Assembly (NCBI RefSeq): GCF_003464595.1
Contig: NZ_QRZF01000003.1
Location: 124,001 to 188,000 of the forward strand
Direction of reading: 5' to 3'
Length of the DNA: 64,000 nucleotides
From: Bacteroides intestinalis
Lineage (GTDB): Bacteria; Bacteroidota; Bacteroidia; Bacteroidales; Bacteroidaceae
The notes under the pieces were generated by a model. The model did no database searches. It worked only from the letters and a program-made list of their open reading frames with translations, and was not told the origin of the DNA. This document shows positions 52,062-59,485 of the stretch, one piece after another (position 1 is the stretch's first letter; every line of letters begins with the position of its first letter). Made by a program: the position numbers and the translations under genes.

Positions 52062-54971
52062 ATGCCAGTTATGACTAATAATATTTCATTTAAGTGCTGC
52101 TTGTTGGGAGTTATTTTCTTGTTTTGGGGAGTAGTTGATCTTATATCTCAAACGGTAGTGTTTCCACGTGATTTTTCACCAGCTGAGGGCTTGGTCACTA
52201 TACAAGAGAAACCTTTTCGTGACGAAGTATGTTTGAATGGACTTTGGGAACTGCAATGTGTTCCCGTGCCCTCTTCTTGGAAAAGTGGCTCCGGAGTAGC
52301 TCCTGAACTATCGTTACCACAACCAGATAAATGGGAAAAAGTAAAGATAAAAATTCCTTCTGCCATTAATGTAAACGACTGGGGAAGAGGTAGCAATGTA
52401 GGGGATGGTACACAAAAGCCCTACGTCCCGAGCTCCGTTTATTTTCCAAGTTATCCGGAACATTGGAAGCATACCCGTATGGGATGGTTGAGGAAGAACT
52501 TCCGTATTCCGGTAGAGTGGGAGCAGAAGCGTGTTTTACTTCATTTTGAGGCTGTTGCTGGAGACTGTATTGTTTTAGTAAATGGTCAGGAAGTGGGAAG
52601 CAATTTTGACTCTCATCTTCCTTTCGATTTGGATATTTCCAGCTATATTAATCGTGATGCAGAGAATGAACTGTTGGTAGGTGTTCGTCATACAAAATTA
52701 TTTGATAAGTCGCATCCTTTATATAAGAAAATGGGAGCTACTTATCCTACAGGATCTAATACGGATGATTTGATTGGCATCTGGCAAGATGTATATTTAC
52801 TTGGAGTGCCGGAGGTGAGGATTACAGACGTGTTTGTGCAACCTTGGGTAGATAAGAACGAACTAATATTGGAAATAGCAATGACTAACCTTACTCCAAA
52901 GAATAAAAAAATCACTTTAGGTGGAGTGGTGAAAGAATGGGTCAACCATGCTGGTAAGGATGTATTGACAGCTCCTGAAATCAGTTGGAGCTTGGGAGAA
53001 ACTGTGCTTACCATACCTTCTGAATTCGTAATACTTCGGGCAGGAGAGAGTAAAACGATTACGGTCCGTCATCAGGTGAATGATGTATTGAAATACTGGA
53101 CTCCTGATACTCCTTATCTATATACTTTGCTGCTGAATGTAAATGATAAGAAGCAAACCTATGATTGTAAAGCCACCCGTTTTGGCTGGCGTCAGTTCAA
53201 GATAGTAGGTGATGAATTTCAGTTGAACGGCAAAAAGATACAGTGTTTTGGAGATATACAACATCCTTTCAGTGCTTATATCTGTTCACGCCGTTTTGCG
53301 TATGCATGGTATCAGATGATAAAAGATTTCGGCGGGAATGCAGTTCGTCCACACGCACAACCTTGGCCACGCGTCTATTATGACCTGGCAGACGAAATGG
53401 GATTGATGGTATTGGATGAAACGGCTTTATTCGGCAGTTCCATCCGGTTGAACTTTGAGGAGGAGCTAACCTGGCAACGTTCGCACGAGCATCTGAAGCG
53501 GTTAATCTTGCGCGATCGCAACCATCCGTCGGTGATAGGTTGGAGCGCAGGGAATGAAACATTCGCTATAGCCCTGCTGAATAAACCGGAAAAAGAAGTA
53601 GCTGCTGTTTGGGATGACAAGCTGGTAGATTTGACATTGAGTGCCAGGAAATCTGATCCTACTCGCGACTTTATTACATTGGATGGTGACCGTGATATGG
53701 AAGGACGCCTACCAGTGTGGAGTAAACATTTTGCGCATGGCCTTAAGTTGGAAGATCTGCCTCGAAACCTGAATAAACCTCTGATTGTAGGAGAATCAGG
53801 TGCTACTTATTACGGACGTCCCATTCAATTGTATCCCTTTGTAGGCGAAAAAGCTTTCTTGTCTTATGAAGGCCGAAGCGAAGCATTGGCGATAGATGTC
53901 TATCAGAATGCAAAGCAAATGGCGCTTCCTTATCTGTCTTACTATTCTCCGTCTGAGGTCTGCTGGTTTGGTCTGGAACACATGAATCTGGGATATCATC
54001 ATTTTGAGCGTTTGCCCAGTCTGACAGATGGTATTTTTGCAGGAAAGCCTTATGAAGAAGGAAAACCCGGTTACCAGTATGAGCGCATACCGCCTTATAT
54101 AACTACGTTTAATCCGGGATTAGATCCGGAACTTCCTTTGTATAAGCCTCTCCCTATGTTTAATGCTCTGAAAGCTGCATTAACCGGCGGTACATGGACA
54201 CCTTATCAAGAAGTGAAACACCCGGCAAAGCCTGAGTTCCCTCTTCCGCTTTATGAAGTTGCCTGTCTGTTTGGAACGGTACAACCGGAACTGATTGATT
54301 TCATAACTCGGGCAGGTATTTCTCTGACCGATATGCCCCAAAAAGCAAATTTATGGATTATAGATGCCGAGGTTGTGACAGCTGAAGACTTACAGAAGAT
54401 ACAACCGATATTGAAAAAGTGGCAGAAGAAAGGTGGAATGCTGCTTGCCTTAAGCTCCGGTGCAAAACTGAGTGAAGCCTTCTGCAACTGGTTGCCGGAG
54501 GAAGTGAAACTGACAGATCGTCGGGCTTCTGCTTTGGAAACCGATAAGAATACCTCTTGGGGAAGCTATTTTGAACTTCCCGATTTGTACTTCAGCGAGA
54601 TGGATGGTGATCGTTACATTCTGAAACAGGGATTGGCGGGCGCATTGGTAGAAAAAGGGAATGCCATATTCCGGGCGTCACGTACAGACTGGAATTTGTT
54701 CAACAATGTACCCGAACATTGGAAGTGCGCTCAGGTAGTACTGTATGAAGCTATGGAGAAACCCGAAGGTACTGCTTTGGTCACTTATCCTTTAGACAAG
54801 GTCAATCTGGTTCTTTCTGCTATTGATTATCATTTGTGGACGAAAGAGACAGATGTTTTCTGGAGAACCTTGTTCAAAGTGATGGGGATTGATATAGATA
54901 AGAAAGACGTTCAAAATAGGAATGCAAAGAAAAAAGAGCATGATTTATTGATGGATGGCCCTACAGATTGA
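52062..54971 (+). CDS. Secreted GH2-family glycoside hydrolase (paralogue of 13270-16497)
   Basis: This 969-residue exported enzyme (signal to about 28) opens DFSPAEGLVTIQEKPFRDEVCLNGLW, matching the GH2 at 13270 domain by domain: jelly roll (about 30-245), Ig-like (about 250-370), and TIM barrel with acid/base Glu499 in SAGNE and nucleophile Glu578 in IVGESGA. It is about 100 residues shorter at the C-terminus. The two copies sit at opposite sides of the PUL, under different upstream arrays. It appears to be a single-gene unit. Confidence 0.9.
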   Translation: MPVMTNNISFKCCLLGVIFLFWGVVDLISQTVVFPRDFSPAEGLVTIQEKPFRDEVCLNGLWELQCVPVPSSWKSGSGVAPELSLPQPDKWEKVKIKIPSAINVNDWGRGSNVGDGTQKPYVPSSVYFPSYPEHWKHTRMGWLRKNFRIPVEWEQKRVLLHFEAVAGDCIVLVNGQEVGSNFDSHLPFDLDISSYINRDAENELLVGVRHTKLFDKSHPLYKKMGATYPTGSNTDDLIGIWQDVYLLGVPEVRITDVFVQPWVDKNELILEIAMTNLTPKNKKITLGGVVKEWVNHAGKDVLTAPEISWSLGETVLTIPSEFVILRAGESKTITVRHQVNDVLKYWTPDTPYLYTLLLNVNDKKQTYDCKATRFGWRQFKIVGDEFQLNGKKIQCFGDIQHPFSAYICSRRFAYAWYQMIKDFGGNAVRPHAQPWPRVYYDLADEMGLMVLDETALFGSSIRLNFEEELTWQRSHEHLKRLILRDRNHPSVIGWSAGNETFAIALLNKPEKEVAAVWDDKLVDLTLSARKSDPTRDFITLDGDRDMEGRLPVWSKHFAHGLKLEDLPRNLNKPLIVGESGATYYGRPIQLYPFVGEKAFLSYEGRSEALAIDVYQNAKQMALPYLSYYSPSEVCWFGLEHMNLGYHHFERLPSLTDGIFAGKPYEEGKPGYQYERIPPYITTFNPGLDPELPLYKPLPMFNALKAALTGGTWTPYQEVKHPAKPEFPLPLYEVACLFGTVQPELIDFITRAGISLTDMPQKANLWIIDAEVVTAEDLQKIQPILKKWQKKGGMLLALSSGAKLSEAFCNWLPEEVKLTDRRASALETDKNTSWGSYFELPDLYFSEMDGDRYILKQGLAGALVEKGNAIFRASRTDWNLFNNVPEHWKCAQVVLYEAMEKPEGTALVTYPLDKVNLVLSAIDYHLWTKETDVFWRTLFKVMGIDIDKKDVQNRNAKKKEHDLLMDGPTD

Positions 54972-54995
54972 TAAAAACGCTATTAATGTTTCATT

Positions 54996-55063
54996 TTAAT
55001 TGAAAATTAATTGTCAGATAAGCGCAATGTACCTGAAGGTTTAATTTCCCACCTTTACTTTTG
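54996..55063 (+). promoter_or_regulatory. PUL promoter P6 with phased TTAAT repeats
   Basis: TTAATTGAAAATTAA (54996-55010) ends 46 bases before the -7 box TACTTTTG (55056-55063). TTAAT repeats 11 bp apart (54996, 55007). A third TTAAT ends 10 bases before the -7 box. TCAGATAAGCG (55014-55024) matches P4 base for base at the same place. It drives the three-gene unit starting at 55131. Confidence 0.65.
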
Positions 55064-55130
55064 CAGAAAGATGAAAGAATAAAAACTGGTAGAAAGTTTT
55101 ATAAATAATAGATATAAAAGATAATTCATT

Positions 55131-56423
55131 ATGAGGAATAAGTTATTCGTTACATTGGGTATACTGGGTATGAGTCTGTTGGCTTATGCCGGCCCCAAAC
55201 ACTCTCAGGAAACTTCTTATCCAAGTTACAAAGGATTGATTATGGCGGGGTACCAAGGATGGTTCCGTGGACCGCAGGATGGGACCAATCAGGGGTATGG
55301 TCATTATGGCACCGGAAAACTTTTTGATGAAAAACATTGTACCATTGATGTATGGCCTGATGTAAGTGAATATCCGAAAACGTACGAAACTTCCTTTAAA
55401 CATGCTGATGGAAGAAAAGCGCATGTGTTCAGTTCGGCGGATCAATCTACTGTGGATTTACATTTTAAGTGGATGAAAGATTATGGAGTAGATGGGGTGT
55501 TTATGCAACGTTTTGTTGGGTATACCCGTGGTAATCAGGAAAACTCTGTACCTAACCGCATCTTGGCAAATGCTTTGGAAGCTGCTTCGAAATATGACCG
55601 TGCTATAGCTGTAATGTACGATCTGTCCGGATTGAAGAAATCTGGCGAAGACTGCTCGATGATTATTGAAGACTGGAAGCGTCTGGTGGATAAACTGAAA
55701 GTAACGAATCAAGTGGGTAAAAAGACTTATTTACATCATAATGGCAAGCCTGTTGTAGCAATCTGGGGTGTTGGTTTCCCCGACCGTCCCTATAATGTCA
55801 GGAATATCGGCATGGAACGTTTAATTGACTTCCTACAAAATGACCCGGTATATGGTGGTTGTACGGTTATGTTGGGTGTTCCCACTTTCTGGCGGAATTT
55901 AGAGTCAGATTGTATTAATGATCCTTATTTGCATACAATAATTAAGAAAGCTGATATTGTTTTACCATGGACAGTTCAGCGCTTTTCTCCTCTGTTACAT
56001 AACGATATGGACCGTTATCGTGATTTGGTTATTGGAGACATTCGTTGGTGTAAAGAGAATGGAGTAGACTATGTTCCTGCCGTGACTCCAGGATTTAGCT
56101 GGCATAATCTCAGTAAGTTGGAGTTCCCGGATGATGTGAAGCCTGTCGGTAGTATTCCGCGTCAAGGAGGACGTTTCTATTGGCAACAGCTTTCAACAGC
56201 AATGATGGCAGGGGCTGAAATGATATATGTTGCTATGTTTGATGAGGTGGATGAAGGTACTGCCATATTTAAATGTACGGAAGATCATCCGGTTAGTGAT
56301 ACAGCCAAGTTTATTGATATGGACGGACAGCCTTCTGATCATTATTTGTGGCTGACGGGAGAAGCTGCCCGTATGCTTAGGAAAGAAATACCATTGACAT
56401 TTAAGCTGCCTGTAAGAAATTAA
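55131..56423 (+). CDS. Secreted GH71/99-like glycoside hydrolase
   Basis: This 430-residue exported protein (signal to about 20) has a compact TIM barrel starting KGLIMAGYQGWFRGP. The motifs TVDLHFKWMKDYGVDGVFMQRF, KPVVAIWGVGFPDRPY and MIYVAMFDEVDEGTAIF are those of the bacterial GH71/99-like group. In GH99 the conserved acidic loop is E-x-x-E-x-x-x-x; here FDEVDEGTA holds Asp/Glu candidates. Activity on alpha-linked mannose or glucose chains is plausible but not shown. First gene of the P6 operon; the esterase follows after 3 bases. Confidence 0.8.
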   Translation: MRNKLFVTLGILGMSLLAYAGPKHSQETSYPSYKGLIMAGYQGWFRGPQDGTNQGYGHYGTGKLFDEKHCTIDVWPDVSEYPKTYETSFKHADGRKAHVFSSADQSTVDLHFKWMKDYGVDGVFMQRFVGYTRGNQENSVPNRILANALEAASKYDRAIAVMYDLSGLKKSGEDCSMIIEDWKRLVDKLKVTNQVGKKTYLHHNGKPVVAIWGVGFPDRPYNVRNIGMERLIDFLQNDPVYGGCTVMLGVPTFWRNLESDCINDPYLHTIIKKADIVLPWTVQRFSPLLHNDMDRYRDLVIGDIRWCKENGVDYVPAVTPGFSWHNLSKLEFPDDVKPVGSIPRQGGRFYWQQLSTAMMAGAEMIYVAMFDEVDEGTAIFKCTEDHPVSDTAKFIDMDGQPSDHYLWLTGEAARMLRKEIPLTFKLPVRN

Positions 56424-56426
56424 GCT

Positions 56427-57824
56427 ATGAAACGATATCAGTTGATGATGGCTTTACTTGCATCCTTACTGTTTCTAACAGAAGGGATGCAGGCTAAAAT
56501 AACATTACCCGCTTTTTTCTCGGATGGAATGGTGTTGCAACAACAAAGTTCTGTTGCTATTTGGGGAAATAGTGATAAGAAAAAACAAAAGGTCACGATA
56601 AAGACGTCATGGAACCAAAAGAAATGTGCGACAATCACTGATGAATTGGGGCAATGGAAAGTGAGGGTGGAAACACCTGTATATGGTGGTCCTTATAGTA
56701 TAGAGGTAAGTGATGGTGAAACGGTAACTATTAATGATGTATTGATTGGTGAAGTATGGCTTTGTTCGGGGCAGTCTAATATGGATATGCGTGTAGGCGG
56801 GCGTTATAGCGACCCGGTGATTGGTTCGTTGGATGCTATAGTCACTTCTGAAAATCCTGAAATCCGTATGTTCATGGTGGGAAGTAAGATGACTTCCGCA
56901 CCCCTGACTGATTGTGAAGGTATTTGGCAAGAAGCTTCTTCTGAAACAGTTCCCGACTTCTCGGCTGCCGGATATTTTTTTGCACGTAAGCTGAATGAGG
57001 TACTCAGGATACCGGTGGGGATTATCCATGCCAGTTATGGTGGTTCGCGGGTAGAGGCTTGGATGAGCAAGGAAGCGATAGAACCTTACAAAGATTTAGA
57101 GGATGTACACAATGCTTCCATTCTCTATAATGGAATGTTGAGTCCGGTTGTAGGATATGGTATACGGGGTTGCCTGTGGTATCAGGGAGAAGCCAATGTA
57201 GATGCTCCCGATTTGTATACCCAATTGTTTCCGTCATTGGTAAATGATTGGCGGAAGAAGTGGGGAATGGGAGAATTACCTTTCTATTATGCCCAGATCG
57301 CTCCATTCAATTATAATAAAGGTGAAGGAAAAGGAAAGAATTCAGCTTACCTGCGAGAAGCTCAAACAGCATGCTTGAAATTGATTCCTTCATCCGGCAT
57401 GATCATTCTGACTGATATTGGCGATGCGCGTACTATACATCCGATGGAGAAAGAAGCGGTAGGCAATCGCTTTGCATATATGGCGTTGGGGCGGACTTAT
57501 GGTAAGAAAGGTTTTCCTACTACCGGTCCGTTATATAAGTCTATGCAGACGGAAGGAAATAAGATAACTCTGTCGTTTGATGAAATGGGTAAGGGGTTGA
57601 CTACGTATCGCCAACAATTGACAGGGTTTGAGGTAGCCGGTGAGGATAAAGTATTTCATCCTGCCAATGCACGTTTTGGCAAGGATGCACAAACGGTTAT
57701 TGTTTCAAGTCCGGAAGTGGAACAGCCGGTGGCTGTACGGTATGCTTTTAAAGATTATATAAAAGGTACTCTTTATAATATGTCCGGTCTTCCGGCATCT
57801 TCATTCAGGACGGATAATTGGTAA
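56427..57824 (+). CDS. Sialate-O-acetylesterase-type SGNH carbohydrate esterase
   Basis: This 465-residue exported esterase (signal to about 23) has the nucleophile Ser117 in CSGQSNMDM, ASYGGSRVEAW, LWYQGEAN and a catalytic IHPMEKEAVGNR. It is the same family as the gene at 18699-20174 and shares the opening FSDGMVLQQQSSVAIWG; the two may act on different acetyl positions. It is tightly coupled (3-base gap) to the GH71/99-like gene. Confidence 0.88.
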   Translation: MKRYQLMMALLASLLFLTEGMQAKITLPAFFSDGMVLQQQSSVAIWGNSDKKKQKVTIKTSWNQKKCATITDELGQWKVRVETPVYGGPYSIEVSDGETVTINDVLIGEVWLCSGQSNMDMRVGGRYSDPVIGSLDAIVTSENPEIRMFMVGSKMTSAPLTDCEGIWQEASSETVPDFSAAGYFFARKLNEVLRIPVGIIHASYGGSRVEAWMSKEAIEPYKDLEDVHNASILYNGMLSPVVGYGIRGCLWYQGEANVDAPDLYTQLFPSLVNDWRKKWGMGELPFYYAQIAPFNYNKGEGKGKNSAYLREAQTACLKLIPSSGMIILTDIGDARTIHPMEKEAVGNRFAYMALGRTYGKKGFPTTGPLYKSMQTEGNKITLSFDEMGKGLTTYRQQLTGFEVAGEDKVFHPANARFGKDAQTVIVSSPEVEQPVAVRYAFKDYIKGTLYNMSGLPASSFRTDNW

Positions 57825-57855
57825 TATATACGAATAAAATTATATAGATTGAACA

Positions 57856-59154
57856 ATGATGAATAGATACATTCTTTCTTTTTCGCTTCTTTTATTCCTT
57901 TCGGTAGCTTCTATGCTAAGAGCGCAACAGACCCGATTAGTAGAGGTAGGTAAAGGATATAGCTGTACGTCGGTCAATACTACTATATTTCGTCACAATT
58001 CTTTGGTGACGAAAGGTAACACGCAGTACATTAGTTATTACGATGCGGATGGATATCTGGTACTGGGTAAACGGAAATTGAAATCTGATCGTTGGATACT
58101 GAACCGGACACAGTATAAAGGAAATGTGAAAGATGCGCATAACGGCATTAGTATGATGCTGGATGGTGAAGGCTACCTGCACGTCTCGTTCGACCATCAC
58201 GGTCATAGGCTGAATTATTGCAGGAGTGTTGCCCCGTATTCATTAGAATTGGGTGACAAGGAAGCCATGACGGGAGTGGACGAGGGTAATGTTACTTATC
58301 CTGAATTTTATTTGTTGAGTGGGGGCGACCTGCTTTTTGTCTATCGTTCTGGATCTTCAGGCAGGGGAAACCTGGTGATGAACCGTTATTCTGTGAAAGA
58401 AAAGAAGTGGTATCGGGTACAGGATGTTTTGATTGACGGTGAAGAACAGCGAAATGCTTATTGGCAGCTTTATGTAGATAGTAAAGGTACAATTCACCTA
58501 TCTTGGGTGTGGCGTGAAACGGGAGGCGTGGAGACGAACCATGACCTTTGCTATGCGTGTTCTTTCGATAATGGTGTGACGTGGCAAAAGGCGGATGGTG
58601 AGAAGTATGAATTACCTATCCGTGCTGACAATGCGGAATATGTCTGTCGCATTCCGCAGAACTCGGAGCTGATTAATCAGACCAGTATGAGTGCGGATGG
58701 TGATGGGCACCCTTACATTGCTACTTACTGGCGTGCTTCTGACAGTAAAATACCTCAATATCGCGTTGTTTGGCATGATGGTGAGGCATGGCATATCCGT
58801 CAAGTCTCAGATCGTAAGACTCCTTTTTCATTGAGAGGCGGCGGTACTAAGATGATTCCCATTGCCCGACCACGAATTGTGGTGCATAAAGAGCGTGCTT
58901 ATTACATTTTCCGTGATCAGGAACGGGGAGGCAAAGTCTCAGTGGCCTATACACCGTCTATAAGCACCGGTAAGTGGAGTGTTACTGACTTAACGGACTT
59001 TTCTGTGGATGCTTGGGAACCGTCTCATGATACCGAACTTTGGAAGCATAAACATCGCCTTCACCTTTTTGTGCAGCGTACCGGACAGGGAGATGGAGAA
59101 CGTACAGTGGAACTTGCCCCACAGTCGGTGTATGTGTTGGAAGTGAATAATTAA
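57856..59154 (+). CDS. Secreted BNR-4-family beta-propeller
   Basis: This 432-residue exported protein (signal to about 23) has a predicted seven-bladed propeller of the BNR-4 type, with the family block DAHNGISMMLDGEGYLHVSFDHHGHRLNY (His residues about 96-116). Enzymes with this fold include ulvan lyases (PL24/PL25) and rhamnosyl-glucuronate-acting families (GH145, PL42). The conserved His pair and the uronate-lyase neighbours make a role on a rhamnose-uronate linkage possible, but the exact family is not settled. Third gene of the P6 operon. Confidence 0.75.
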   Translation: MMNRYILSFSLLLFLSVASMLRAQQTRLVEVGKGYSCTSVNTTIFRHNSLVTKGNTQYISYYDADGYLVLGKRKLKSDRWILNRTQYKGNVKDAHNGISMMLDGEGYLHVSFDHHGHRLNYCRSVAPYSLELGDKEAMTGVDEGNVTYPEFYLLSGGDLLFVYRSGSSGRGNLVMNRYSVKEKKWYRVQDVLIDGEEQRNAYWQLYVDSKGTIHLSWVWRETGGVETNHDLCYACSFDNGVTWQKADGEKYELPIRADNAEYVCRIPQNSELINQTSMSADGDGHPYIATYWRASDSKIPQYRVVWHDGEAWHIRQVSDRKTPFSLRGGGTKMIPIARPRIVVHKERAYYIFRDQERGGKVSVAYTPSISTGKWSVTDLTDFSVDAWEPSHDTELWKHKHRLHLFVQRTGQGDGERTVELAPQSVYVLEVNN

Positions 59155-59231
59155 TTCGGATGTATATATAATTTATTATAATGGCGAATTCTCTTTAATC
59201 CTTGCTCAGAATACTTTCTGGAAGGGGGAAT

Positions 59232-59319
59232 AATGAGTATAGGACTGAATGGCATTCAGTATACGACTGAATAAGATTCACTCCGGGATAATGAAATGAA
59301 TTTCGTCCAGGATCATGTA
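59232..59319. repeat. Array D: 22-bp-pitch palindrome array with the array-A core inverted
   Basis: ATTCAGTATACGACTGAAT (59254-59272) is the exact reverse complement of the best unit of array A. The unit at 59232 matches it at 16 of 19 positions. Two further units at 59276 and 59298 keep the 22-bp pitch and outer A/T arms but have different centres. The array lies in the 331-base gap before the lyase gene at 59486. No clear -7 box or phased TTAAT site was found in that gap. Confidence 0.75.
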
Positions 59320-59485
59320 AATTGGTAGGTATTGTTTACCTTAAAAGCATTCACCGAAACCTAGAATGCCGTGAGTACTGTACCTTTTTCAACAAGTGAT
59401 TCTTTGGTTTTGTCTGAACTGCACAGATCAATTTATTAATGGTTTAAAAACTGCTCTCTAGATAGGGAGCGCAATTTATTTACGT

